Shown: positions 27,603-37,025 of the stretch, in pieces | Position numbering within the stretch: position 1 is the stretch's first letter | How the letters are laid out: every line of letters begins with the position of its first letter | NCBI RefSeq assembly: GCF_013402795.1 | Contig: NZ_CP058595.1 | Location: 779,501 to 843,500 of the forward strand | Length of the DNA: 64,000 bases | Direction: 5' to 3' | Source: Costertonia aggregata | GTDB lineage: Bacteria; Bacteroidota; Bacteroidia; Flavobacteriales; Flavobacteriaceae | Program-made: the position numbers and the translations under genes | Notes under the pieces: model-generated | Seen by the model: only the letters and a program-made list of their open reading frames with translations | Databases searched by the model: none | What the model was told of the DNA's origin: nothing

Positions 27603-28925
27603 ATGAATATTACAAAAGAGCAGATAGACGATTTAAATGCAGTCGTAAAGGTCGCTATCACCAAAGATGACTATCAAGAAAAGGTAGATACCATTCTAAA
27701 AGACTACAAAAAACAAGCAAATATACCTGGGTTCAGAAAAGGCCATGTACCCATGGGACTTATCAAAAAACAGTACGGTAAATCTGTCTTGGTAGACGAG
27801 GTAAACAAATTGTTGCAGGATAACCTTAATAAATATCTTACCGAGGAAAAGCTAGACGTGCTCGGAAACCCGCTTCCCAAACAACAGGATAATTTTGATT
27901 GGGACAAAGAAAATTTTGATTTTGAGTTTGAGCTTGGGCTTGCTCCAGATTTTGATGTGAACTTAAAATCAAAAAAAGCCATAACCCATTACAAAATCAT
28001 TGCCGACAAAAAAATGGTTGATGAGCAGGTAGAACGCTTGCAAAAACAATATGGAAAGCTTGTGAACAAGCAGGAAGTAGGCAAAAAGGATGAGGTTACA
28101 GGAACCTTTAAGAACGAAGCTGAAGAAATAGACCAAAAAACCACTTTGGAATTAAGTAAAATAAAAAGCAAAAAGGCTTTGGACAGCCTAGTCGGAAAAA
28201 AACCTGGCGATACGGTCTCTTTAAAAACCAAAGGGCTTTTCAAAGAGGACTACCTTTTGCCAAGTGCCTTGGGCATTGATAAAGAAAAAGCCGAAAAGCT
28301 GAATATAGAAGTGGATTTTACGATTGAAGAAGTAAACGAAAGGGAGCCTGCACCGCTAGACCAAGAATTGTTCGATAAACTTTTTGGTAAAGACAACGTA
28401 AAATCCGAAAAAGAGCTGAAAGAAAGAATCAAAGAAGATTCCGAAAAGCAATTTGAACAACAGTCAGATCAAAAGCTTTTGAACGATGTTACCGAAAATT
28501 TTATCGACACCGTAAAATTTGACCTACCGTCAGAATTTTTGAGAAAATGGATTCAAATGACCGGGGAAAAGCCACTGACCGAGGAAGAGGCGAAGGCTGA
28601 ATATGAAAAATCCGAAAAGGGCTTGCGCTACCAACTTATAGAAGGTAAGATCATACAAGAGAACAACCTTCAAGTTCAGTTCGATGAGCTAAAGGAATTT
28701 GCCAAAGGCTTCATCAAATCACAAATGGCACAATACGGGCAATTAAATCCCGCAGAGGAAGAGTTGGACAATATTGCTGCAAGAGTAATGGGCAACCAAG
28801 ACGAGGTAAAGCGTTTGTCAGAGCAATTAATGAGCCAAAAATTGTTGAACCTGTATAAAGAAAAAGCCAATTTAAAAACCAAGGAAGTTACTTACGAAAA
28901 CTTTGTGAAAGAGGTTTACGGGTAG
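27603..28925 (+). CDS. tig: Trigger factor
   Basis: Ribosome-bound chaperone. The N-terminal ribosome-binding domain contains ANIPGFRKGHVPMGLIKKQYG, close to the GFRxGxxP signature; the middle region (about 155-245) corresponds to the peptidyl-prolyl isomerase domain but is shortened and diverged, as usual in Bacteroidota; the rest forms the helical C-terminal cradle. Length 440. It leads the tig-clpP-clpX run, the same order as in many bacteria, linking nascent-chain folding with degradation, although a hairpin separates it from clpP. Confidence 0.94.
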   Translation: MNITKEQIDDLNAVVKVAITKDDYQEKVDTILKDYKKQANIPGFRKGHVPMGLIKKQYGKSVLVDEVNKLLQDNLNKYLTEEKLDVLGNPLPKQQDNFDWDKENFDFEFELGLAPDFDVNLKSKKAITHYKIIADKKMVDEQVERLQKQYGKLVNKQEVGKKDEVTGTFKNEAEEIDQKTTLELSKIKSKKALDSLVGKKPGDTVSLKTKGLFKEDYLLPSALGIDKEKAEKLNIEVDFTIEEVNEREPAPLDQELFDKLFGKDNVKSEKELKERIKEDSEKQFEQQSDQKLLNDVTENFIDTVKFDLPSEFLRKWIQMTGEKPLTEEEAKAEYEKSEKGLRYQLIEGKIIQENNLQVQFDELKEFAKGFIKSQMAQYGQLNPAEEELDNIAARVMGNQDEVKRLSEQLMSQKLLNLYKEKANLKTKEVTYENFVKEVYG

Positions 28926-28953
28926 TTTTCAAAAAATATTTAAGTATCTTTAC

Positions 28954-28987
28954 GGTGCCGGAAATTTGTTTTCGGCACCTTTTTTTT
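28954..28987 (+). terminator. Terminator of tig
   Basis: Stem GGTGCCG / CGGCACC, extendable by A-T pairs, followed by a run of eight T residues, 29 bases after the tig stop. The clpP start is only 27 bases further, so some read-through or an internal promoter must serve clpP. Confidence 0.85.
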
Positions 28988-29013
28988 ATCAAAATATATC
29001 GAATAAGAAATCT

Positions 29014-29694
29014 ATGGATTACGAAAAGGAATTCAAAAATTACGCGACCAAACACCAAGGCATCAGCAGTACCTACTATGAAAAAATAATGAGTAGTATG
29101 TATCCTGTTGGTCTTACCCCCAATATTATCGAGGAAAGGCAAATGAATGCCGTAGCCATGGATGTTTTTTCACGCCTAATGATGGACAGGATTATTTTTT
29201 TGGGCACGGGAATCAACGACCAAGTGGCAAATATTGTTCAAGCCCAACTTCTCTTTTTAGAAAGTACTGACGCTTCTAAAGATATTCAGATTTACATAAA
29301 CTCCCCGGGAGGCAGTGTTTATGCAGGTATGGGCATATACGACACCATGCAATTCATAAAACCCGATGTTGCCACGATCTGTACAGGTATGGCGGCTTCA
29401 ATGGGAGCGGTTTTACTATGTGCCGGCGAAAAAGGAAAGCGTAGCGGACTTACCCACTCAAGGGTAATGATACACCAACCTATGGGAGGTGCACAGGGGC
29501 AGGCAAGTGATATTGAAATCACCGCTAGGGAAATATTGAAATTAAAAGACGAACTGTACCATATTATTGCCAAGCACTCTGAACAGACTTTCGACAAAGT
29601 AATGGAAGATAGTGACAGGGACTACTGGATGAAAGCTGACGAAGCCAAAAAATATGGTATGATAGATGAAATTCTGGTAAGGGATAGGGACTAA
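29014..29694 (+). CDS. clpP: ATP-dependent Clp protease proteolytic subunit
   Basis: Serine protease that forms the double-heptamer chamber. From the ATG at 29014 the protein has 226 residues; catalytic Ser129 lies in GMAASMGAVLL and His154 in MIHQPMGG; the Asp follows about 50 residues later in the DRDYWM region. The SPGGSVYAGMGIYDTM substrate groove is intact. Translation starting at an upstream TTG would run through the preceding terminator stem and is rejected. clpX follows 95 bases downstream. Confidence 0.96.
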   Translation: MDYEKEFKNYATKHQGISSTYYEKIMSSMYPVGLTPNIIEERQMNAVAMDVFSRLMMDRIIFLGTGINDQVANIVQAQLLFLESTDASKDIQIYINSPGGSVYAGMGIYDTMQFIKPDVATICTGMAASMGAVLLCAGEKGKRSGLTHSRVMIHQPMGGAQGQASDIEITAREILKLKDELYHIIAKHSEQTFDKVMEDSDRDYWMKADEAKKYGMIDEILVRDRD

Positions 29695-29789
29695 TTACGA
29701 CCAAACCCTTATTTCAATGGGAATCTACCAACTTATAACGAACCAAAAACATGATTCTTTCGTTAGTGTTGTGAAAGAAATGAAGTAAT

Positions 29790-31025
29790 ATGGCAAAGGA
29801 AAACTTAGAATGTTCTTTTTGTGGGAGAAAAAAGCCCGAGACCAACCTTTTGATTGCAGGCCTTGATGCCCACATTTGTGATAGATGTATTGAACAGGCA
29901 CACGGTATTGTTGCGGAAGAATCCAAACAATCCAAAAATGATGACCTCTCTACAGAGCTTACCTTAAAGAAACCATTAGAAATAAAGGATTTTCTCGACA
30001 CTTTTATCATTGGTCAGGAACGCACCAAAAAAGTGATGTCGGTTGCCGTATACAACCATTATAAAAGATTGCTGCAACCCAGCTCCAAAGAGGATGATAT
30101 TGAAATCCAAAAGAGCAATATAGTTATGGTGGGCCAAACCGGAACAGGAAAAACCCTAATGGCCAAGACCATAGCACGAATGCTCAATGTGCCATTGGCC
30201 ATAGTAGATGCAACAGTACTTACCGAAGCAGGGTATGTTGGCGAGGACGTTGAGAGTATATTGACACGCTTGTTGCAAGCTGCCGATTATAATTTGGAAA
30301 AAGCTGAGCGTGGTATCGTTTTTATTGATGAAATCGATAAAATTGCCCGCAAGAGCGATAATCCATCCATTACCAGAGACGTTTCTGGGGAAGGTGTGCA
30401 ACAAGGCCTTTTAAAACTTTTGGAAGGCACAGTCGTGAACGTACCGCCAAAAGGAGGCAGAAAACACCCCGATCAAAAGTTTATCGAGGTCAATACCGAA
30501 AATATTTTATTCATTGCCGGTGGTGCTTTTGACGGTATTGAACGCATTATCACCAAACGGTTGAATATGCAAGCAGTGGGCTACAGTGCTTCCAAAGCCG
30601 ATGAAAATTTGAACCAAGATAATATTCTACAGTACATTATCCCGAAGGATTTGAAGGAATTTGGGCTTATACCCGAAATTATAGGACGTTTGCCCGTTCT
30701 TACCCATATGAATCCGTTGGACAAGAAAACCCTTCGGGCCATTTTGACCGAACCAAAGAACGCCATCATAAAACAATATGAGAAGTTATTTGGCATGGAT
30801 GATATTTCATTTTCGATAACCGAGCATGCCCTGGACTACATTGTAGACAAAGCCATAGAGTACAAGCTTGGGGCAAGAGGGCTTCGCTCGTTATGCGAGG
30901 CCATTTTTACAGATGCCATGTTTGAATTGCCCAGTAGTGACGAAAAGGAATTCAAGGTCACTAAACCTTATGCAGAGGAAAAGCTTTCTTACGAAACCAT
31001 CAAAAAATTAAAAGCGGTCTCTTAG
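29790..31025 (+). CDS. clpX: ATP-dependent Clp protease ATP-binding subunit ClpX
   Basis: AAA+ unfoldase that feeds ClpP. The N-terminal zinc-binding domain has four cysteines ([11 protein letters not shown] ... HICDRCIEQ); Walker A is GQTGTGKT near 113, the pore loop GYVGED follows near 148, Walker B is [11 protein letters not shown], and the C-terminal sensor-2 segment is [12 protein letters not shown]. Length 411 is normal. It ends in a 4-base overlap with the convergent small hydrolase gene. Confidence 0.97.
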   Translation: MAKENLECSFCGRKKPETNLLIAGLDAHICDRCIEQAHGIVAEESKQSKNDDLSTELTLKKPLEIKDFLDTFIIGQERTKKVMSVAVYNHYKRLLQPSSKEDDIEIQKSNIVMVGQTGTGKTLMAKTIARMLNVPLAIVDATVLTEAGYVGEDVESILTRLLQAADYNLEKAERGIVFIDEIDKIARKSDNPSITRDVSGEGVQQGLLKLLEGTVVNVPPKGGRKHPDQKFIEVNTENILFIAGGAFDGIERIITKRLNMQAVGYSASKADENLNQDNILQYIIPKDLKEFGLIPEIIGRLPVLTHMNPLDKKTLRAILTEPKNAIIKQYEKLFGMDDISFSITEHALDYIVDKAIEYKLGARGLRSLCEAIFTDAMFELPSSDEKEFKVTKPYAEEKLSYETIKKLKAVS

Positions 31026-31579
31026 ACTACCTTTTTTAATACTACTTTCTTTAAAATGTCCTGACAGACTTTTTGTATGATTTTCTCGTCGGTATAAAGG
31101 TCATGGCCAAAATTAGATGCCATCTCCGGTTCAATACCTACAGATTTCTGCCAGTGCATGTCTGGTTTAAAACTATCCGTTGCACCGTAGAGCAAAGTAA
31201 CATCACAATCGGGTGCTTGGGTTTCGTTGCGTAACCTTGTAGCGGATACGGCATATAAAGACCTAACGGGCAACCCTTTTAAACCAGCTTTCCAGGCTAT
31301 CGTACCACCTGTACTAAAAGCCAAGTAATGGCTGGGTATGGTCTCTTTCTTTAGTAAATGCGCTACCGCCGTATCTATGCCCCCGTGTATAAAAGCATTA
31401 TGCACATTTTCTTCGCTATCTATGGTTTCATTGATGTTGGCCAGCTGCTGACAATCATAGAAAACGATATCGTAGTACTGCTGTAGGTACCCAAGATACG
31501 AAGTGATCCAGAGTCCTTTTTTAGTGCCCCACATATCGGATAAAACGACCAATCGTTCTGCCATAATTGTTGTATTCAT
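31022..31579 (-). CDS. Small alpha/beta-hydrolase-like protein
   Basis: A 185-residue protein with an alpha/beta-hydrolase-like order: [36 protein letters not shown], a weak nucleophile elbow [13 protein letters not shown] (Ser-Thr-Gly-Gly instead of Gly-x-Ser-x-Gly), [14 protein letters not shown] and a late His in [12 protein letters not shown]. No named family is recognised with confidence. The ATG at 31579 is used; a second one five codons in is equally possible. Its last 4 bases overlap the clpX stop on the other strand, and it ends with a repeated KKVV tail. Confidence 0.65.
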   Translation of the reverse strand: MNTTIMAERLVVLSDMWGTKKGLWITSYLGYLQQYYDIVFYDCQQLANINETIDSEENVHNAFIHGGIDTAVAHLLKKETIPSHYLAFSTGGTIAWKAGLKGLPVRSLYAVSATRLRNETQAPDCDVTLLYGATDSFKPDMHWQKSVGIEPEMASNFGHDLYTDEKIIQKVCQDILKKVVLKKVV

Positions 31580-31788
31580 TTTTGATATTGGTTAGATTTT
31601 CAAGTCTAAGTTGAGCATTAAACGGCAGAAAATGATATTTATTTGTTTATTTGGTCAATTTATCCGTGTAGTTGGCCCAATTTTTATTGTGAAAAGACAA
31701 ACGGTATTTTAATATCGATGAAACAATCTATCACATCTGCGGCCTATATTATTTTGTCAAGCACTGCATCGATAAGAAAGTCTTATCC

Positions 31789-33303
31789 TTATTTATTGAG
31801 TTGCAATAGCTCGTCAATATATTCCCTTTTGTTGGATAGACGCGGAATCTTGTGCTGGCCACCAAGTTTATCATTGGCTTTTAACCAATCGTAAAAAAGA
31901 TTTTCCCTAGCCACATGAACCTTGGGCATGGTAAGTGTGATATTGTTGTACCTTTTGGCTTCGTAGTCAGAATTGAGGGATTTTAGGGCATTGTCCAACA
32001 CTTCGGTAAAATAGTCTATTTCCCTGGGGTGCTTTCTAAACTCAATTATCCATTCGTGCGCCCCTTTTTCCTTGCCCGCCATAAAGATGGGGGCAACGGT
32101 GTAGTCCTTTATTTCTGCTCCTGTTTTTTTACAGATGCTTTTGAGGGCATCCTCGGTATTTTCAATAATAAGCTCTTCCCCAAAAACGTTGATATGGTGC
32201 TTTGTTCTCCCCGTTATCTTTATCCTGTAGGGGTCAATTGAGGTAAAACGAACCGTATCCCCAATTTTGTAACGCCACAACCCAGCATTGGTAGTGATAA
32301 TGATGGCATAGTTCTTATGTATTTCAACTTCCCATAAAGGGAGCGTTTTTTGTTCTGGAGTACCGTAGGCTTCCATAGGGATGAATTCATAAAATATACC
32401 ATAATCCAACATTAGCAATAAATCGTCGGCATTGTTACGGTCCTGTATGGCAAAAAATCCTTCAGAAGCGTTATAGATTTCATAATAATTAAAACTTTTG
32501 CGCGGCAACAAATTTTTATACTGTTGTTTGTAGGGATTGAAACTGACCCCACCATGAAAATATACTTCAAGGTTTTCCCATATCTCGAACAGATGGTTTT
32601 TACCTGTTTTTTCCAGAACGTTGTTTAAAAGCACAAGCATCCATGAGGGAACACCGGCCAAACTGGTCACATTTTCTTGAATACTTTCTTCTATTATGGC
32701 GGCCAATTTACTTTCCCATTCGCTCATTAAGGAAACCTTGTTGCTGGGTGTGCTGCTAAGCTCGGCCCAAAAGGGCATATTATCGATCAAGATGGCGGAC
32801 AAGTCGCCAAAAAAAGTACCGTTGTCCTCATAAAGCTCCTTACTGCCACCCAAGCGCAAACTTTTTCCGGTAAACAATTGTGAGTTTTCATTATTGTTCA
32901 GGTATAGGCAAAGCAGGTCTTTACCGGATTTAAAATGACAATCTTCCAACGCTTCGGTACTTACCGGAATAAACTTACTTTTTGCATTGGTCGTACCGCT
33001 GCTCTTAGCGAACCATTTTATAGCGGTGGGCCAAAAAATATTCTGCTCCCCCCTGCGGGTACGCTCTATCATGGGCTCTATTTCCTCGTAAGAAACAATG
33101 GGCAATCTTTCAGAGAAGTCTTTATAGCTATTGATCGAGGGGAAGTCATATGTATTTCCTATTTCGGTGCTCTCGGCAATATCCAAAAGCTGGTGCATGA
33201 CCTCATCCTGTACCTCACCAGGATATTTAAGAAAAAGTTCTATCTGGTGATAGCGCTTTTTTAAAAGCCACGATGCAATGGAATTGAATAAGGGTATCGG
33301 CAT
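31789..33303 (-). CDS. GH3-family (auxin-responsive-promoter-like) adenylate-forming protein
   Basis: A 504-residue acyl-adenylate-forming enzyme of the GH3 group. Indicators are the Ser/Thr-rich loop KWFAKSSGTTNAKSKFIPVS near 107-126 (P-loop-like ATP site), YHASEGFF-type motif as YNASEGFFAIQ near 280, and LWRYKIGDTVRF near 350 followed by GRTKHHINVFGEEL. Plant GH3 proteins join amino acids to hormones; bacterial members are widespread in Bacteroidota and their substrates are unknown. Neighbours give no hint. Confidence 0.88.
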   Translation of the reverse strand: MPIPLFNSIASWLLKKRYHQIELFLKYPGEVQDEVMHQLLDIAESTEIGNTYDFPSINSYKDFSERLPIVSYEEIEPMIERTRRGEQNIFWPTAIKWFAKSSGTTNAKSKFIPVSTEALEDCHFKSGKDLLCLYLNNNENSQLFTGKSLRLGGSKELYEDNGTFFGDLSAILIDNMPFWAELSSTPSNKVSLMSEWESKLAAIIEESIQENVTSLAGVPSWMLVLLNNVLEKTGKNHLFEIWENLEVYFHGGVSFNPYKQQYKNLLPRKSFNYYEIYNASEGFFAIQDRNNADDLLLMLDYGIFYEFIPMEAYGTPEQKTLPLWEVEIHKNYAIIITTNAGLWRYKIGDTVRFTSIDPYRIKITGRTKHHINVFGEELIIENTEDALKSICKKTGAEIKDYTVAPIFMAGKEKGAHEWIIEFRKHPREIDYFTEVLDNALKSLNSDYEAKRYNNITLTMPKVHVARENLFYDWLKANDKLGGQHKIPRLSNKREYIDELLQLNK

Positions 33304-33397
33304 TTTGGATTATCTTTGATAAGCGAATTCTACTTCGCTTAAAAGTAGCTTTTAAAGTTATCATTTTCAAATTGATTTTTTAACCTTAAGGAGATTT

Positions 33398-34192
33398 ATG
33401 CAGTACCAAGGAGTTTTGCGAAAAATGCAGACAGAAATCGGAAGCCCTATTCAATATTACATGATTTTCAACAATGATTTTTTAAATGTAAACCAAGTAC
33501 TGGACAAGCGGATAAAAATAGATTTCATAAAATTTGAATGTTTGAACTGTGGGGAAGATAGGCCCATTTACCGACAAGGGTTTTGTAAAAATTGCTTTTT
33601 TGAAATACCATCGGCAGGCGACTGGATAATGCGGCCCGAATTGAGTACCGCACATTTGGATAAAGAAGACCGTGATTTGGCCTATGAAAAAAAGGTGCAA
33701 TTACAGCCACATATCGTTTATTTGGCCAACTCAAGCAACGTTAAGGTAGGAGTGACCCGAAAATCGCAGGTTCCTACGAGATGGATAGACCAAGGTGCCC
33801 ATGAAGCCATTGAAATCGTTGAAGTGCCCAACCGTTATTTAGCGGGCATTACCGAAGTTGCCCTAAAAGATCATGTCGGCGACAAGACCAATTGGCGCAA
33901 GATGTTGACCAATGATGTTGACGATGAAAATTTGGAAGAATGGCGTATTAAACTAAAACAACACATACCCGAAGAAGCCAGTGCTTACTTTTTGGACAAT
34001 ACTGCTGAAACCCAACTCGAGTTTCCCGTATTGCAATATCCCAAAAAAGTGAAAAGCCTTAACCTTGATAAAACACCCAGCTATTCTGGCGTATTGAAAG
34101 GTATTAAGGGGCAATATCTTATTTTTGCCGACCACACTGTTTTTAACGTTAGGGGCAGTGAGGGATATTTTGTTGGATTAGGAATTGATTGA
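33398..34192 (+). CDS. DUF2797 family protein
   Basis: A 264-residue protein with a Cys4 zinc-ribbon-like cluster (FECLNCGEDRPIYRQGFCKNCFF, about 47-69) and a following segment YLANSSNVKVGVTRKSQVPTRWIDQGAHEAIEI that looks like a GIY-YIG-type beta-hairpin (Val-Lys-Val-Gly-Val-Thr at the expected place). This combination is DUF2797. Function unestablished; a nucleic-acid-related role is a guess from the zinc ribbon and GIY-YIG-like fold. It is the last typical core gene before the AT-rich accessory region. Confidence 0.83.
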   Translation: MQYQGVLRKMQTEIGSPIQYYMIFNNDFLNVNQVLDKRIKIDFIKFECLNCGEDRPIYRQGFCKNCFFEIPSAGDWIMRPELSTAHLDKEDRDLAYEKKVQLQPHIVYLANSSNVKVGVTRKSQVPTRWIDQGAHEAIEIVEVPNRYLAGITEVALKDHVGDKTNWRKMLTNDVDDENLEEWRIKLKQHIPEEASAYFLDNTAETQLEFPVLQYPKKVKSLNLDKTPSYSGVLKGIKGQYLIFADHTVFNVRGSEGYFVGLGID

Positions 34193-34276
34193 CAATACAG
34201 TTATCGGGATAGTGTCAAAAAAAGTCATTTTCACCTCTTCTTGCTAAACAAAATAGATTTTTACGCAACCCCGTAA

Positions 34277-34891
34277 CTACTTTGCCTTTCGCAAATCTTT
34301 GTATTCACAATCTTTGGCCCTGTCACATAAAATGATATCGCTATCGATTTTTTCGTATAAAGTCTCCAAGAGTTCTTCCCGTAAGGCCAAAGGATTCATT
34401 TTTTCCGGTATATCAATATAATTAGCCTCTCTGTCATTTTTCATCGCAAAAATCAAAATCGGCTCGCCTAAATAGCCTTTTGTAGGCTTACCTTGAGCAC
34501 TTTCTAGAAAAGGTTTTATCGACAAACTATCAGCTACACACTTAATATTATGAAGATAAAATACACACTCATCTTTATAGGTATAACTTGTTGTTTTTAC
34601 CGATAATTCTTTTTCATGCAAACTAAATATGTGACTTATAAAATTAGAACTACTATTAGTAAGTTCATCGAAATGTTTAGAACCAGTGTGCTTCGTATAT
34701 TTTAAAACTTTAAGGATATTCTCAAAATTATTTGTTTTTGTTAATACTTTTTTAAGGTTATAGTCTTTTTTTTGTGAAGCACTGTCTGAAACTTCAATTG
34801 CTCTTTTCGGAATATCTTTAATTATTTGAGTTTTATTTTTACAGCTAAATAAAATCATCAAAATAAATAGTAACAAATAATACTTTATCAT
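34277..34891 (-). CDS. Unknown lipoprotein, candidate orphan immunity protein
   Basis: A 204-residue protein with a lipoprotein signal peptide (lipobox near MILFSCKN, Cys17). The body is mostly charged and helical in look, with four later cysteines (two in the CVFYLHNIKCV region and two in the ILCDRAKDCEY region) that could form disulfides in the periplasm. No family recognised. Its ATG lies 4 bases after the stop of a broken copy of the effector N-terminus, the place where an immunity gene would sit in an effector-immunity pair. Strongly AT-rich like the rest of the island. The immunity role is inferred only from position and export signal. Confidence 0.6.
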   Translation of the reverse strand: MIKYYLLLFILMILFSCKNKTQIIKDIPKRAIEVSDSASQKKDYNLKKVLTKTNNFENILKVLKYTKHTGSKHFDELTNSSSNFISHIFSLHEKELSVKTTSYTYKDECVFYLHNIKCVADSLSIKPFLESAQGKPTKGYLGEPILIFAMKNDREANYIDIPEKMNPLALREELLETLYEKIDSDIILCDRAKDCEYKDLRKAK

Positions 34892-34895
34892 TAGT

Positions 34896-35081
34896 TTATC
34901 TCTTTTTATTTCTCAACTGATAAAGCTCTAATTTCACGGGATAAGTATCTCTCCAATCATAAGTGGAATTATTCTCGACAGGCGAACTAAAACCTACACC
35001 AGTCGGCGTACCGAAAAGACTAACTGTATTTACATCATCATAGGTATTAATTTGTATTATCTTCGGTATTGAAGACCTACC
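34896..35081 (-). pseudogene. Remnant of an Hcp-associated effector N-terminal region
   Basis: An open stretch without a start codon reads ...SSIPKIIQINTYDDVNTVSL... ...GVGFSSPVENNSTYDWRD... and stops at 34898-34896. Over 35 residues it matches residues about 23-57 of the effector encoded at 37007-38131 (IPEIIQIDTYDDVNTLSL... GFSTPVENNS) with 26 identities, in the same orientation and frame. After NNS the two differ completely; the remnant ends YPVKLELYQLRNKKR. Upstream a stop codon closes the frame. This is a decayed or truncated paralogue left before a lipoprotein gene. The remaining gap up to 35199 shows no other gene. Confidence 0.75.
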
Positions 35082-35199
35082 CGTTTTATAGATTTACCCA
35101 TTTTCGTATAATGGTAAATTTAGCGATAATGATATTTTATGAATGCATTTTATCTGCATCTCATTCCGCCTTAGCGAATAACAGTTTTCCAACAGATTA

Positions 35200-36291
35200 T
35201 TATTTGTCCTGAATTTTGTTTACGGTTAAAAGATTTTTAAAATTGTCTAAACAAACTAAATAAAGTTGATTTTGTCTATGAATTAATGTATTTGTTATAT
35301 TTTCTTTATCTGCTTGTAATTTTACGGGAATGTTTAATGTATTTATTGTTTTTCCTGAAAAGTCAATTTTAGTAATAATACCTTCATGTTGATGCTTTTC
35401 CAATAAAAAAATAGTATCGTCATTTGATATGATACTAATCGGTTCTACATTTGTAACATAGTCTGCAACTTGCTTGTTCCCTTTATAGTCCCAAATGCTT
35501 ATTTCGTCACCTTCTTTTTCGGTTACAATAAATATTTTCTTTTCTTTCTCAGAATATCCTAGATGTTTTACGGGGTCCATTAAATTTTCAGACCACGTTT
35601 CATTTGAATTTAAATCAAACATTTCTATCTTATGTTTGTGGGAATTATTACGATATTCTAATTTCGAAATAACTACTAAACCAACCCCTCTTATAAAGAT
35701 AGATTGCACAGGGTCACACCTAGCAACATCTCCAATTTTCCTTTCAATTATTTTTTGGTTCAGGACATTAAAAGAATCATCTATTTCGGAAATTATCAAC
35801 TTTGGTTTTTCTCTAAATTTAAAACCATCAGTGATATAAAATAATTTATCATCATCTCCAATAATAAAGCTATTACCACTTGGATATTTTGATATATCCA
35901 TATCTTTTCTTAATACCTCTTTTAAATTTTTGTCATACTTGGTTAGAAAGTCTGTTGATTTTCTATTTTTCCCTTGTGTTCTTGGACGTGTATTCAGAAT
36001 TATTAGTTCGTCTGTTAACTCCAATAGATCTTTATTGAAAGAGGGTAAAATCATTCTTTTTGTATTCAAGTCAATATTGTCGTTTTTAAATTCAATAAAA
36101 TGAACATTACTTAAAGTGTCTTTACTTTTATGGCGTTCAAATAAAACATTATTAGTATATGATAAATAGCTATCGTTATTGAACTTGATTGAGTAAGGGA
36201 ATTCATTATTTATTTCTTTTTTTATCACTGAATTTTCTTTACATCCAGAAAATAAAAAGACTATTATCATGCAAACTACTTTAATTTTCAT
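35200..36291 (-). CDS. Unknown lipoprotein with beta-propeller-like repeats
   Basis: A 363-residue lipoprotein: MKIKVVCMIIVFLFSGC is a clear signal peptide with lipobox FSGC. The body alternates short strands with turns such as FIIGDDDKLFYITDG, RGVGLVVISKLEYRN, SEKEKKIFIVTEKEGDEISIWDYKG and NDDTIFLLEKHQHEG, a spacing suggestive of propeller blades. No family recognised. It lies between a short coding relic upstream and the effector-like remnant downstream on the same strand. It may be a periplasmic immunity protein or an unrelated accessory lipoprotein. Confidence 0.65.
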   Translation of the reverse strand: MKIKVVCMIIVFLFSGCKENSVIKKEINNEFPYSIKFNNDSYLSYTNNVLFERHKSKDTLSNVHFIEFKNDNIDLNTKRMILPSFNKDLLELTDELIILNTRPRTQGKNRKSTDFLTKYDKNLKEVLRKDMDISKYPSGNSFIIGDDDKLFYITDGFKFREKPKLIISEIDDSFNVLNQKIIERKIGDVARCDPVQSIFIRGVGLVVISKLEYRNNSHKHKIEMFDLNSNETWSENLMDPVKHLGYSEKEKKIFIVTEKEGDEISIWDYKGNKQVADYVTNVEPISIISNDDTIFLLEKHQHEGIITKIDFSGKTINTLNIPVKLQADKENITNTLIHRQNQLYLVCLDNFKNLLTVNKIQDK

Positions 36292-36313
36292 GATTTATAA
36301 TTTTTTGGATTTT

Positions 36314-36467
36314 CTAAATAATTTGCCCATCTGCACTTCTAATTTCTGAAGCCCCACAATCACAATAATATTTTTGATAATCAAAGCGGTTATATATCAG
36401 ACAAAAAACTTTGTATTGCCATTTGAACAATACTGCTCTATTTAAAGATATAATTTTGAAAATATAT
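36314..36467 (-). pseudogene. Short coding relic before the propeller-like lipoprotein
   Basis: About 50 open codons with protein-like composition but no ATG, GTG or convincing TTG start at its upstream end, reading ...LFKWQYKVFCLIYNRFDYQKYYC... then DCGASEIRSADGQII and a TAG at 36316-36314, 22 bases before the lipoprotein ATG. The run of aromatic residues and Cys-Asp-Cys is not random-looking, and the position mirrors that of the other effector remnant, so a toxin tail is possible. Equally it could be chance in AT-rich DNA. Low confidence. Confidence 0.35.
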
Positions 36468-36470
36468 ATC

Positions 36471-37025
36471 TTATTTTATTACCCTATCTATTGTTAATCT
36501 GATCAAATAGAAAATTTCATTATTATTGCTTTTCTCAAAACGTAGTTTAATGCGATAACCTTTATGAACATACTTATCTTCTATGAAAGACACCTCACCT
36601 TCATAAGAGGTTGTACCGATATATTCTAACTCAGATAAAGTTTTATCCAATTCCAAATCTCTATACTCAATATTCAAATTTGCAAACTTTATATCTAACC
36701 TATTGTAGTTTTCGGATAAATTTGGATACATACCTATGTCGTTACCCACCTTGTTACCAAGTGAATATACTCCAGCTTGATATCTGTTTGTTTGTTTAAA
36801 ACTAGTATGGGTTAATTCGTAATTGTTGAACGATATTCTATCATTTATTTTTTTTAGTTCTATAAAGGGGAAGAGATTAGCAGTTTCCGCAATTACCTCA
36901 AAATCATCCTGCACATGTTTTTCAGGAATATTTTCAACAACACTATGCATTTTATTGCTAGTTGTATTATCCTTACAGCATATATTAACGATAAATAAAA
37001 ATAAAATTACCCTATATCTTGCCAT
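36471..37025 (-). CDS. Exported small protein, candidate immunity protein of the M15 effector
   Basis: A 184-residue protein with an N-terminal export signal (RYRVILFLFIVNICCKDN) that is probably a lipoprotein signal, Cys16 or Cys17 being the candidate lipidation site. No known family; the body is strand-rich and ends IFYLIRLTIDRVIK. The ATG lies inside the effector gene, overlapping its last 19 bases in another frame, so the two are translationally coupled. A cell making a peptidoglycan peptidase effector needs a periplasmic protector, and an exported protein in this position is the expected form. The role is inferred; no sequence motif proves it. Confidence 0.68.
   Translation of the reverse strand: MARYRVILFLFIVNICCKDNTTSNKMHSVVENIPEKHVQDDFEVIAETANLFPFIELKKINDRISFNNYELTHTSFKQTNRYQAGVYSLGNKVGNDIGMYPNLSENYNRLDIKFANLNIEYRDLELDKTLSELEYIGTTSYEGEVSFIEDKYVHKGYRIKLRFEKSNNNEIFYLIRLTIDRVIK

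Noticed and set aside
34920-35199. Possible insertion-sequence end in the effector island
   Set aside because: A short open frame (LRRNEMQIKCIHKISLSLNLPLYENG) and some repeats are present, but no terminal inverted repeat pair, target duplication or transposase could be seen.
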